Below, piece by piece: positions 50,005 to 58,506 of a DNA stretch of 64,000 nt. Under the pieces are notes generated by a model. It ran no database searches and was not told where the DNA came from. It saw only the letters and a program-made list of their open reading frames with translations. The translations under genes were made by a program, and so were the position numbers. The DNA lies in NCBI GenBank assembly GCA_051024685.1, contig JAZHPA010000011.1, forward strand, positions 1 to 64,000. Reading direction: 5' to 3'. This DNA comes from UBA12545 sp051024685 (GTDB taxonomy: Bacteria; Bacillota; DSM-521; Neomoorellales; Neomoorellaceae). Every line of letters begins with the position of its first letter. Positions within the stretch are counted from its first letter, which is position 1.

Positions 50005-50994
50005 ATGAAACCCTCCGCAGGTAAGGAACCCCTTGATAACCCGGAGGAAAAGAGATTTCGGCAAGTCGGCTACGCGGAAGTTATTTTGGCCTGTCTTCTC
50101 TTTGGAGGGAATACAATAGCCGGTAGGATTGTGGCTACCCAGGTACCGCCCTTTGCTCTATCGGCCGTGCGGGCCGCATTGGGCTTATTGGTGATAACAC
50201 CCTTTCTATGGCGGCTGAGGCCTGCCTTAAGGCCCCGGGGGAAGGACCTTTGGTGGCTGGCGCTCCAGGGTTTGGTGGGCATAGGCCTGGCTTACAGCAC
50301 CTTTGCCTGGGGCATTCGCTTTAGCCCTGCGATTAACGCGGCCATTATTTTTGCCACCTTTCCTGCGGTGACGCTGGTGCTTTTAGGCATTTTTTGGCGT
50401 TACAAGCCGACCTTCATACAGGTATTAGGGGTGATAATTGCTTTTCTCGGCCTGTTAGTAGTTGCCAGCCGGGGGTCCCTGGAACGATTATTTTCCGTAT
50501 CTTTTACTGCGGCGGACGGGTTTTTGCTCCTCAATGTTGTTGTGGTCTCCCTGGGGAACATTCTGGGCCAAAGGCTCATGGAGCGGTACCCGCCCATTAT
50601 AGTTTCGGCTTACACCCTCTTTTTCGGCATTCTCTGGCTTCTGCCCTTGGGAGTCTGGGAAGTAGCAGGGCAAAGGTGGCACCTTTCCTGGCAGGGGTGG
50701 ATATTCCTTCTTTACATGGGCTGTAGTGTTTCCGGGCTGGCGGTGCTCCTCAATTTTGAGGCGGTGCACCGTATCGGGAGCGGTGCGGTTGGTATTTTTA
50801 ATAATCTTAATCCCCTTTTTGCCATAGCCCTGGCTGCTCTATTTCTAAAGGAGCCCTTGTATTTGTATCACGGTATAGGAATTATCTTGGTCTTGGGAGG
50901 CGTAGGACTTTCCCTGGGTTCAAACCGGCAGGTAAGTAGATCGGCGTTAAGCTTCCGGTCGGAGAACAGTCACGCCAGAGCTTTTTCGCGGTGA
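50005..50994 (+). CDS. EamA/DMT-family transporter
   Basis: A 329-residue membrane protein with ten hydrophobic segments in two EamA repeats (VILACLLFGGNTIAGRI at the start of repeat 1; NVVVVSLGNILGQRLMERY at the start of repeat 2, and GIFNNLNPLFAIALAALFLKEP in the last part). The family exports or imports small metabolites. The ATG at 50005 follows AAAGGGGGAACC; the longer frame would include the 18-bp hairpin. It probably serves the purine/hydantoin cluster (position only). Confidence 0.87.
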   Translation: MKPSAGKEPLDNPEEKRFRQVGYAEVILACLLFGGNTIAGRIVATQVPPFALSAVRAALGLLVITPFLWRLRPALRPRGKDLWWLALQGLVGIGLAYSTFAWGIRFSPAINAAIIFATFPAVTLVLLGIFWRYKPTFIQVLGVIIAFLGLLVVASRGSLERLFSVSFTAADGFLLLNVVVVSLGNILGQRLMERYPPIIVSAYTLFFGILWLLPLGVWEVAGQRWHLSWQGWIFLLYMGCSVSGLAVLLNFEAVHRIGSGAVGIFNNLNPLFAIALAALFLKEPLYLYHGIGIILVLGGVGLSLGSNRQVSRSALSFRSENSHARAFSR

Positions 50995-51003
50995 GGAGGA
51001 GTT

Positions 51004-51254
51004 GTGATGGCCTTAAAAGGCGGCTGTATAGTAGCCCAGTCAGGCGGACCTACGCCGGTTATAAACAATAGCCTTTACGGCGTAATAGAGGAAGCCTGGA
51101 ACAGGCAAGCCATAACCGGCCTTTATGGTGCCCTTTACGGGGTAACGGGTGTTTTGAAAGAGCAATGGATAAATCTGTTTCTTTTATATTCGGCGGTAAT
51201 GATTCCATGGATACAGTCGATAAAGTAAGGCGGCTGGCCCAAGAAGAAGGGTAG
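51004..51254 (+). pseudogene. pyrophosphate-dependent phosphofructokinase relic
   Basis: The first part reads GGCIVAQSGGPTPVINNSL then YGVIEEAW and ITGLYGALYGVTGVL, the N-terminus of a PPi-dependent PFK. After an internal deletion, a second frame gives FGGNDSMDTVDKVRRLAQEE and a stop at 51252-51254. In intact enzymes about 45 residues separate these parts. A GGAGGAG site still precedes the start. An intact PFK lies about 900 bases downstream, so this copy is dispensable. Confidence 0.85.
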
Positions 51255-51270
51255 TTGAGCCAAAACCAGT

Positions 51271-51310
51271 GCGGCTTTCGGGTGCCGGCCTGAAAGCCGC
51301 TTCTATTTAT
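51271..51310 (+). terminator. Rho-independent terminator
   Basis: Arms GCGGCTTTC-GG (51271-51282) and CC-TGAAAGCCGC (51289-51300) close on a short loop; TTCTATTTATTTTT follows. It ends the EamA/PFK-relic transcript. Confidence 0.8.
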
Positions 51311-51574
51311 TTTTCTTATTTTTCACCAGGGCATTCCGGGATCTCCTAACCCCCGATCCTCTAAGGGCCACCTCCGCTTCCACGCTGTAACTTTACCTCC
51401 CATGGGACGTTAGGAATTCAGCCGGAACGATATGGAGCCGGGTCCGATAAGGCATCCAGGAGTGGAGCAGGAAACGAGAAGAGATAAATTGGTGGAGAAC
51501 CTGGCAGGTAAAAAGGTATAATCAAATGTAAAATCAGGGAGAAAACTGTACATAGGGAGGGGGTAAGTTAAGCT
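51311..51574 (+). other. intergenic region before acylphosphatase
   Basis: No gene is seen. A perfect TATAAT (about 51518-51523) lies roughly 50 bases before acyP, without a recognisable -35, and is a likely start region. Confidence 0.4.
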
Positions 51575-51865
51575 ATGTCTCTCGTGCGGGCCCGTTTTTC
51601 CGTCCGCGGCAGGGTCCAGGGAGTGGGGTACCGCTATTTTGCCTTCCATCATGCGGTAAACCTGGGCCTTAGCGGATGGGTACGCAACTGCTACGACGGT
51701 ACGGTGGAAGGGGTAATTGAAGGCCCGGAAGAGAGGGTAAGGGAGTTTTTGTCTTTATGCCGACAGGGGCCTCGCTGGGCCAGGGTAGAAGGTGTGGAAG
51801 TGCGCTATGAAGAGCCCCGGGGGGAAAAGGGCTTTAAAATAGTGCGAGATAGTTATTTCGGGTAA
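51575..51865 (+). CDS. acyP: acylphosphatase
   Basis: A 96-residue acylphosphatase that hydrolyses acyl phosphates. The signatures VRGRVQGVGYRYF (phosphate-binding loop and catalytic Arg) and GWVRNCYDGTVEGVIEG (catalytic Asn) are complete. GGGAGGGGG precedes the ATG. It stands alone before pfkA. Confidence 0.95.
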   Translation: MSLVRARFSVRGRVQGVGYRYFAFHHAVNLGLSGWVRNCYDGTVEGVIEGPEERVREFLSLCRQGPRWARVEGVEVRYEEPRGEKGFKIVRDSYFG

Positions 51866-51923
51866 TGCCGATTAAGGAAGGCAAGGCATTATAAGATTTG
51901 GAAAGGGGAAAGGAGTGTTCTTC

Positions 51924-53006
51924 TTGGCCAGGCGGTTGGGTATTTTAACAGGCGGGGGAGATTGCCCAGGATTGAATACTGTTATAAGGGCGGTGGCCAA
52001 AACAGCTTATGCCCATGGTTACGAACTCTTCGGCTTCCTTGACGGCTATACCGGGTTGGTGGAAGAGCGGTATGTCCGGCTGGACCCCCCGGCCATATCG
52101 GGCTTGTTACACCGGGGTGGGACTATTTTGGGCACCAGTAACCGCAACGATCCCTTTAACTTCCCCGTAAAGGAGGGTGATAACATAACTTACCAGGATA
52201 AGTCCGATCAAGCGATAGGGCTTTTGGCAAAACTTAATATTGAGGTCTTGCTCGTTATCGGCGGTGACGGCACCCTGGCCGCCGCCCGCGATTTCAAGGC
52301 CAAAGGGGTTCGGATTATCGGCATCCCAAAGACTATTGACAACGATCTGGCCGCCACCGATCAGACCTTCGGCTTCGATACGGCAGTGCGCACCGCTACG
52401 GAAGCTCTGGACAAACTACATACCACGGCAGAATCCCACCACCGGGTCATGGTGCTGGAGCTCATGGGACGTTATGCCGGCTGGATTGCCCTCTATAGCG
52501 GCCTGGCCGGCGGGGCCGATGTAATCCTCATTCCCGAGATCCCCTGGACTCTGGAAGGGGTGCTAAAAAAAATCTTGGCCCGTAAAGCTGAAGGGAAACC
52601 CTTCAGTATTGTGGTGGTGGCCGAAGGAGTCAAATCTCCCGCAGGAGAACTGGTAGTCTACCGTCGGGTAGAAGATAGTGTGGAAAAGGTGCGGCTGGGG
52701 GGCATAGGTCAACTGATAGGCCAGCTTATTGAAGAGAATAGCGGTATTGAAACGCGGGTTACAGTTTTGGGCCACATTCAGAGGGGGGGCTCACCTTCTT
52801 CCTACGACCGGGTGCTGGCCACCCGTTTTGGGGTGGCGGCAGCGGAGCTGGCCATCCGGGGCCTCCACGGGGTAATGGTCTGCCTGCGGGGCAATGAAAT
52901 CTCCTATGTCCCTCTGGAAGAAGTGGCCGGCAAACCGCGGACTGTTCCTCCAGACCATCCCCTGATACATACTGCCCGGGCCATCGGCATAAGCTTTGGC
53001 GATTAA
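51924..53006 (+). CDS. pfkA: 6-phosphofructokinase
   Basis: A 360-residue PFK: GILTGGGDCPGLNTVIRAV, GGDGTLAAA, PKTIDNDLAATDQTFGFDTA with catalytic Asp, MGRYAGWIAL and HIQRGGSPSSYDRVLA. The Gly of GGDGT is the ATP-type residue (PPi enzymes have Asp), but the PK-TIDND motif occurs in both types, so the phosphoryl donor is not certain. The TTG at 51924 is preferred with AAAGGAG 8 bases before it. Confidence 0.93.
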   Translation: MARRLGILTGGGDCPGLNTVIRAVAKTAYAHGYELFGFLDGYTGLVEERYVRLDPPAISGLLHRGGTILGTSNRNDPFNFPVKEGDNITYQDKSDQAIGLLAKLNIEVLLVIGGDGTLAAARDFKAKGVRIIGIPKTIDNDLAATDQTFGFDTAVRTATEALDKLHTTAESHHRVMVLELMGRYAGWIALYSGLAGGADVILIPEIPWTLEGVLKKILARKAEGKPFSIVVVAEGVKSPAGELVVYRRVEDSVEKVRLGGIGQLIGQLIEENSGIETRVTVLGHIQRGGSPSSYDRVLATRFGVAAAELAIRGLHGVMVCLRGNEISYVPLEEVAGKPRTVPPDHPLIHTARAIGISFGD

Positions 53007-53029
53007 AAACGTTCGAGGTGATAGAAAAC

Positions 53030-53962
53030 TTGGTCCGACGTCCTTGGGTTGTATTCTTTTTACTGACGGCGGTCGCCTTAGTGGCAGGACTTTTGGGCTA
53101 CGACAAAGCGCTGAGGCTACCGCCCTTATTTAGGGAACAACCCCGAGCTCAACGGCCCCTTCCCCAGGTTAAAGGTTATTACGTGCAGGCACCGATGGCC
53201 GACGTCCGCGCTGAAGCCGGCGGCAATGCGGAACTGGTTACCCAGGCCCTCCTGGGTGATGAGGTCAGGGTAATATCCCATGCAAGTGGCCAGTGGGTGC
53301 GAGGACGGGTGCCAGACGGCTACGTAGGGTGGATTAAAGCCGCGGAATTGATAGAAGATACTATCCCTGGGGGAAGGGACCTGGCGGTTGTTGCGGTTCC
53401 CGTAGCCCAGCTTTACCGGGAACCGGCCGGCGCGGCGCCCGTCATCGGGGAAGCGGTGCTGGGCACCGATCTGCCCCTAATAAGTCAGAAACCGGGTTGG
53501 GTAGAAGTCTGGCTTCCCGGCCGCAGAACAGCCTGGCTGCCGGAAGAGAATGTTGAGATCTGGCCGCAAGGCAAGCCCCCGGGCCCGCGGAGCGGCCCTG
53601 ACGTGGTTAAAGTAGCGGAAAAATTGCTGGGAGCACCTTACCTCTGGGGTGGCGTAAGTATTTATGGGGTGGACTGCTCGGGTCTCACGTATATCTCTTA
53701 CTTTTTAAACGGGATAAAGCTGCCCCGGGATGCAGACCAGCAGTTCCAGGTGGGCCAAAAGGTAGAAAAGAAGGATTTGCGCCCCGGGGACCTGGTCTTT
53801 TTTAACACTGAAGGGTCCGGCCCGGTTCCCACCCATGTAGGTATATATAGCGGTGATGGCCAGTTTATCAATGCTCGCTCCCGCCAGGGAGTGGTTGTGA
53901 GCCGCCTGGAGGAGCCCCTTTTTGCCCGGGGCTACCTGGGCGCCAGGCGGTATTTGCCTTAG
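53030..53962 (+). CDS. secreted NlpC/P60 peptidoglycan hydrolase with SH3 domains
   Basis: A 310-residue protein: an N-terminal membrane or signal helix (VVFFLLTAVALVAGLLGY), two SH3-like domains (about 45-110 and 120-175) and a C-terminal NlpC/P60 domain with YGVDCSGLTYISYFL (Cys), PTHVGIYSGDGQFINA (His and Asn) and GDLVFF. It cuts gamma-D-Glu-meso-diaminopimelate type bonds in the wall. The TTG start at 53030 follows GAGGTGAT; GTG at 53018 is possible. Confidence 0.9.
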   Translation: MVRRPWVVFFLLTAVALVAGLLGYDKALRLPPLFREQPRAQRPLPQVKGYYVQAPMADVRAEAGGNAELVTQALLGDEVRVISHASGQWVRGRVPDGYVGWIKAAELIEDTIPGGRDLAVVAVPVAQLYREPAGAAPVIGEAVLGTDLPLISQKPGWVEVWLPGRRTAWLPEENVEIWPQGKPPGPRSGPDVVKVAEKLLGAPYLWGGVSIYGVDCSGLTYISYFLNGIKLPRDADQQFQVGQKVEKKDLRPGDLVFFNTEGSGPVPTHVGIYSGDGQFINARSRQGVVVSRLEEPLFARGYLGARRYLP

Positions 53963-54066
53963 GGTTCTAAAGTAAAACGAGGCGTATAACGCGTAGGAGC
54001 TCATCCGAAAAACAAAAGAAAAAAAAGATACACGGCAGGGAGGAATCCATTTACTTATGTAGAATA

Positions 54067-54083
54067 TTACTTACAGTAAGTAA
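54067..54083. promoter_or_regulatory. palindromic operator upstream of the AOR-GH31 operon
   Basis: A perfect inverted repeat TTACTTAC-A-GTAAGTAA lies 10 bases before the first AOR start codon and just after a TAGAAT -10-like hexamer (54060-54065). It is a strong candidate site for the ROK repressor encoded at 60372 in the same operon (inference). Confidence 0.55.
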
Positions 54084-54104
54084 GAAAGAGGAATGAGGCA
54101 GTCA

Positions 54105-55958
54105 ATGTACTACGGTTTTAATGGGCGCATTGCGCGGGTCGACCTTACTAAGGGAGCGGTTAGTACGGAAGAACTAGGTGAGGAATTTTATCGTAAATTC
54201 TTTGGTGGGCGAAATTTCATTGCTTATTTTTTGTTAAATGAATTAAAGAGTAGTTGTGATCCTTTGAGTCCCGATAATGTTTTAGTTTTTGCACCAGGAG
54301 TAATTACGGCAGCTCCGGTGGCCGGATGCGGGCGAAATAGTGTCGGGGCCATATCGCCGCTGACCGGAGGGTACGGTGAGTCAGAAGCCGGTGGATACTT
54401 CGGAGCAGCTTTAAAGAACGCAGGGTTTGATGCGCTGGTAGTTACCGGCCAGGCCTCCCACCCCGTTTATTTGTGGATCCATGACAGCCAGGTGGAAATA
54501 AAGGATGCCAGGCATTTATGGGGACAAACCGTGGCGGCAACGTATCATTCCTTATGTGCTGAACTGGGTACAGGTATAAGGACGGCCCTGATCGGACCTG
54601 CGGGTGAAAATCTTGTGCGTTATGCCTGTATCATAAATGACCTGTCCCACGCAGCGGGACGTAATGGTATTGGGGCAGTAATGGGTTACAAGAAATTAAA
54701 GGGAATAGTGGCTTATGGCCACCAGCGACCCCCTTTGGCCGAACCGGACAGAATTAAGGAAATAGCTAATTGGTTGGCCAAGAATGTGGACACTGTTTGT
54801 GGCTGGGCCAAGACCCTTGGCACCCCCGGAAGCCTTATGTACCACAACGATATTGACGGTCTTCCCACACGCAACTTCAAGGAGGCAAGTTTTGAGCAAG
54901 CAGAAGCCATTAGTGGGGAGACTATGCACCGGACTATCCTCATCGGACGTGACACGTGTTATGCGTGTCCCGTGCGATGTAAGCAGGTGGTAAGCGTTGA
55001 GGAGCCGTATCACGTAGATCCTACTTACGGAGGCCCGGAATACGAAACCCTTGTAGCCTTTGGTAGCCTGTGCGGAATCAGTGATTTGAAAGCTATCGCT
55101 AAGGCCCATGAACTGTGTAATGCTTATGGCCTAGATACCATTACCACTGGGGCGCTGATTGCATGGACGATGGAATGTGCTGAAGACGGACTTGTGGAAG
55201 GTGCTGATGTGCGGGACTTGAGGTTTGGTAATGCTAGAGTAATGTTAAAACTCATTGAAGATATTACGATGCGCCGAGGCTTAGGTGAGGTCCTGGCAGA
55301 GGGTGTGAAAGGCGGCCTTTTAGCATTTGGGGAAAAAGCGGCGGCAAGAGCGGTACATGTTAAGGGACAGCCTCTGCCGTTCCATGAAGGCAGAGTGAAG
55401 CGCGGTATGGCCCTTGGCTATGCCATATCTCCTACTGGTGCGGACCACTGCAATAGCCTGTTTGATGATTTTTATGTGCCAGGGGCGTGGGGAGTACCGG
55501 AAATGCAAGCCCTGGGCATTTTACGGCCTTTACCCATGGATGATTGGGGTCCCGAAAAAGTGCGTATGCTCATCTACAGTTCTTATTGGAAAAGCTTAAT
55601 GAACTGTATGGTTATGTGCATTTTTATGCCGTATTCTTACGACCAGATAGTGGAAATTGTTAGAGCAGTTACGGGGTGGAACGTTACCTCTTTTGAACTG
55701 GCCAAGGTTGGAGAACGGGGGCTTAATATGGCCCGATTAGTAAATTTGAAGCAGGGGCTAACAGCCGAGGATGATAGTCTACCGCAAAGGCTTTTTGATA
55801 TCCCGGTTAGCCCCCGATCGGGAGGCTCGTTTGTCTTGGATCGTAAACAATTTGAGGAGGCCAAGAGGCTGTATTACCAAATGATGGGTTGGACTGAAGA
55901 AGGCATACCCACGAGGGGGAAACTGCTGGAACTTGGCTTAGGATGGCTGGAAGAATGA
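54105..55958 (+). CDS. aor: aldehyde:ferredoxin oxidoreductase, tungsten-type
   Basis: A 617-residue AOR that oxidises an aldehyde to an acid with ferredoxin (or reduces an acid). The N-terminal domain begins YYGFNGRIARVDLT. Then come FFGGRNFIAYFLL, GRNSVGAISPLTGGYGESEAGG (pterin contact), the 4Fe-4S motif CYACPVRC with a fourth Cys in NCMVMC, GPEYETLVAFGSLCG and GADHCN with the active-site His. It is followed with a 4-base overlap by a MoaD-like protein. Either ATG 54093 or 54105 is possible; 54105 fits the family start better. Confidence 0.93.
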   Translation: MYYGFNGRIARVDLTKGAVSTEELGEEFYRKFFGGRNFIAYFLLNELKSSCDPLSPDNVLVFAPGVITAAPVAGCGRNSVGAISPLTGGYGESEAGGYFGAALKNAGFDALVVTGQASHPVYLWIHDSQVEIKDARHLWGQTVAATYHSLCAELGTGIRTALIGPAGENLVRYACIINDLSHAAGRNGIGAVMGYKKLKGIVAYGHQRPPLAEPDRIKEIANWLAKNVDTVCGWAKTLGTPGSLMYHNDIDGLPTRNFKEASFEQAEAISGETMHRTILIGRDTCYACPVRCKQVVSVEEPYHVDPTYGGPEYETLVAFGSLCGISDLKAIAKAHELCNAYGLDTITTGALIAWTMECAEDGLVEGADVRDLRFGNARVMLKLIEDITMRRGLGEVLAEGVKGGLLAFGEKAAARAVHVKGQPLPFHEGRVKRGMALGYAISPTGADHCNSLFDDFYVPGAWGVPEMQALGILRPLPMDDWGPEKVRMLIYSSYWKSLMNCMVMCIFMPYSYDQIVEIVRAVTGWNVTSFELAKVGERGLNMARLVNLKQGLTAEDDSLPQRLFDIPVSPRSGGSFVLDRKQFEEAKRLYYQMMGWTEEGIPTRGKLLELGLGWLEE

Positions 55959-56209
55959 TTGAGGTTAAGGTACGGTTATCAGTGCCCTTGGCGAGGTTGG
56001 TTGGGTCTACGGAGATAACCTTGACATTGCTGGACGGGGCCACAGTTGCAATACTCTGGGAGATGTTGGAGAGAAGATATAATCTTAGCCGATATGGCGT
56101 TCTAACTGTTGTTGACGGCAGGAGTATTTGGAGTTACGGGACTGGCTGGGAGACCAGGATTTATGATGGTATGATAATAGACCTGTTGACAAGCCCTATG
56201 GGCGGTTAA
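55955..56209 (+). CDS. MoaD/ThiS-like sulfur carrier next to AOR
   Basis: An 84-residue ubiquitin-fold protein beginning IEVKVRLSVPLARLVG and ending in SPMGG, with the free Gly-Gly tail. The start ATG overlaps the AOR stop. Such MoaD2-like proteins beside AORs are thought to supply the dithiolene sulfur of tungstopterin. No matching E1 is in this operon; the E1 fused at 12089 or one outside the window could charge it. Confidence 0.85.
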   Translation: MIEVKVRLSVPLARLVGSTEITLTLLDGATVAILWEMLERRYNLSRYGVLTVVDGRSIWSYGTGWETRIYDGMIIDLLTSPMGG

Positions 56210-56222
56210 GGAGGACAGAATA

Positions 56223-58499
56223 GTGTACACTTACACCTTGGAGCAAGGCAATTTCACAGTACAAATCGAGGGAGAACCTTTTCGTCTGTCCTTTGTAAGC
56301 TATGACGGCCAAGAAATTACTGCTGGTGTGACCTCTTTGGGTGGCGGGTTCCTGTATCGCCATCAAAATGAAGCAACACAATGGCACAGACTGGTTAGAG
56401 CTACTAAGATGGAGGCCATTACAGGTGGAAAAAGAGTAACCTGCGTGACGGACGCAGGGAGCGAAGCCTTTATCGATGCCGTTTCTCTGAAGGATAATGT
56501 TGTGGAAATCCGACTCACTGTTCCGCATGAACCAGTCTGCCTGATAGGTATGCACCTTTTCTTACATGAAGACGACCATTTTTATGGTTTGGGGGAACGT
56601 TTTAACGCCTTAGACCAACGGGGCGAGGCCGGAGAGTTCTGGGTAACCAACTGCGCTTGCGGTCGATATACCTATAAGCCAGTGCCCTTCATGATGACGC
56701 CGCGCGGGTATGGGCTGGCTCTACAGGGTTCCCGCCGCTACACATATCGATTAGGGACACCTGAGGAGCCTCACATACTTTCTCTTTGGAATCCCTCCAA
56801 TGAGTTCAGCTTTCAGTTTATTTACGGACCAGAGTTACGCAAGATACTTGAGCTATATTCTGAGTTAGTGGGACGGCCACCCCTTCCGCCGGCCTGGGTA
56901 TTTGCTCCCTGGAAATCGCGCGATTGGCGGGTGGAAAACCAATCTACAGTTTATGAAGATCTTCATACTCAGCGACAGTTGGGTCTTGCTGCCGGGGTCA
57001 AGTTGATAGATGCAGGTTGGGAAACTGAATACCATAGTTTTGTTTTTGATAAAAGGAAGTACCCAGAGGCAGAAAAAATGCTGTCCGAAGCTAGGGAAAT
57101 GGGTTACCGGGTTGTCTTGTGGTTATCGCCTTGGATGGTCGAAGGTACAGAGGCCTACAATAATGCCCGCCGGTTGGGATACTTTGTGCGGCGAGCAGAC
57201 GGTGAGGTCTATGTGCACCAGTTGTCCAACAACCCGGGGCTGAAGGGGTCCCTGTTGGATTTTACCAATCCTGCGGTATGCAACTGGTGGCAGGACAAGA
57301 TAAGGACCTTAATGGAGATGGGGGTAAGTGGCTTTAAGACCGACTTTGGTGAGCAGGTGCCAGAGGATGCCGTGTTCCATGACGGGCGTACGGGCGCCGA
57401 GATGCACAACCTCTATCCTGTGCTATATAACCGAACAACATGGGAGGTTGTAAAACAATATGGTGGGATTTTATTAGCCCGGTCAGCTTGGGCCGGCTCG
57501 CAGCAGTATGGGGCTATTTGGGCAGGTGACCAGACTGCCGATTTTTGCCCGTGGAGCGGCTTGCCAAGTGTGGCCAGGGCGGCCCTATCCGCAGGGCTTT
57601 CCGGCTTCCCTTTCTGGGGTTGTGATATAGGGGGATATTTTGGGGCACCGGAGCCGGAGGTCTTTATTCGCTGGCTACAGTTCGGCGCTTTTTCGCCCAT
57701 AATGCAGGTTCACGGCTTGGGTGAGCACGATCCCTGGCACTTGGGAGCTGAGGTCTTGAGTATTTACCGCCATTACGCCAATCTACATACACGGCTGTTT
57801 CCTTACTTCTATGCTTATGCTGCGGTAGCTTCCGAAAGGGGACTACCTATAATGAGGTCTTTGGTACTTCACTACCAGGAAGACAAGAACCTCTACAAGT
57901 TATGGTCGGCGGATTATGAATACTTGCTGGGAGACTACCTGCTAGTAGCACCGCTATTTTTTGGTGGAGCTGGAAGGGAAATTTACCTGCCTGCCGGTCA
58001 ATGGGTGGACTGGTGGACGGGCAAGCGATATGAGGGTCCTATTTGTTTGCAATATAGTGCCCCTCTAACAGTTACCCCCGCCTTTATTCGGGCCGGAGCC
58101 ATCATCCCTCTATTAGAGGATGGGCTTGACGTTCCACTTGTTACTTCTGCCCCAGGGATAAAAGGGACTCAGGGTGAATTGACGCTGGAGGTTTACCCTG
58201 GGGAACAGTCTTCTATCACTTTACAGGATGGTACAATCCTGGAGCAAAGGCCCACGGATGGTGGTCTTGAACTACGGATCAGCAACAATGGCACCTATAA
58301 ATCCTTTGTTGTCAACCTGTTCGGAGCTCGGGATGCTGAGATAGTTAGAGTTGACGGTGCAGTACTAAAGACTACAGGTCAGGCCTTACCGGTAACGGCT
58401 ACTATTGCGGCAGGGCTCTGGCAGGAGAATGGCCAAGGCTGGATGATGATGCCCGAGGCTCGAGAGATTTCCCTAAAGATAAGACTAGAGATAAGGTGA
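56223..58499 (+). CDS. glycoside hydrolase family 31 alpha-glycosidase
   Basis: A 758-residue GH31 enzyme: N-terminal beta-sandwich with FYGLGERFNALDQRG, then the TIM barrel with PPLPPAWVFAPWKSRDW, SGFKTDFGEQVP (nucleophile Asp), LARSAWAGSQQYGAIWAGDQ (acid/base Asp), and GFPFWGCDIGGY, and C-terminal beta domains. It looks like an alpha-xylosidase or alpha-glucosidase. No signal peptide is seen, so the substrate must be imported. The sulfoquinovosidase WWNW-type signature was not found. GTG start behind AAGGAGGA. Confidence 0.9.
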   Translation: MYTYTLEQGNFTVQIEGEPFRLSFVSYDGQEITAGVTSLGGGFLYRHQNEATQWHRLVRATKMEAITGGKRVTCVTDAGSEAFIDAVSLKDNVVEIRLTVPHEPVCLIGMHLFLHEDDHFYGLGERFNALDQRGEAGEFWVTNCACGRYTYKPVPFMMTPRGYGLALQGSRRYTYRLGTPEEPHILSLWNPSNEFSFQFIYGPELRKILELYSELVGRPPLPPAWVFAPWKSRDWRVENQSTVYEDLHTQRQLGLAAGVKLIDAGWETEYHSFVFDKRKYPEAEKMLSEAREMGYRVVLWLSPWMVEGTEAYNNARRLGYFVRRADGEVYVHQLSNNPGLKGSLLDFTNPAVCNWWQDKIRTLMEMGVSGFKTDFGEQVPEDAVFHDGRTGAEMHNLYPVLYNRTTWEVVKQYGGILLARSAWAGSQQYGAIWAGDQTADFCPWSGLPSVARAALSAGLSGFPFWGCDIGGYFGAPEPEVFIRWLQFGAFSPIMQVHGLGEHDPWHLGAEVLSIYRHYANLHTRLFPYFYAYAAVASERGLPIMRSLVLHYQEDKNLYKLWSADYEYLLGDYLLVAPLFFGGAGREIYLPAGQWVDWWTGKRYEGPICLQYSAPLTVTPAFIRAGAIIPLLEDGLDVPLVTSAPGIKGTQGELTLEVYPGEQSSITLQDGTILEQRPTDGGLELRISNNGTYKSFVVNLFGARDAEIVRVDGAVLKTTGQALPVTATIAAGLWQENGQGWMMMPEAREISLKIRLEIR

Positions 58500-58506
58500 A
58501 AGTAGG

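Noticed and set aside
56223..58499. Sulfoquinovosidase (YihQ-like) identity for the GH31 enzyme, with a sulfo-glycolysis operon
   Set aside because: The WAGDQ motif and the aldolase/kinase/isomerase neighbours are suggestive, but the W-rich sulfonate-binding segment was not found, and the aldolase is class II rather than the YihT type. No sulfonate exporter was seen beside it.
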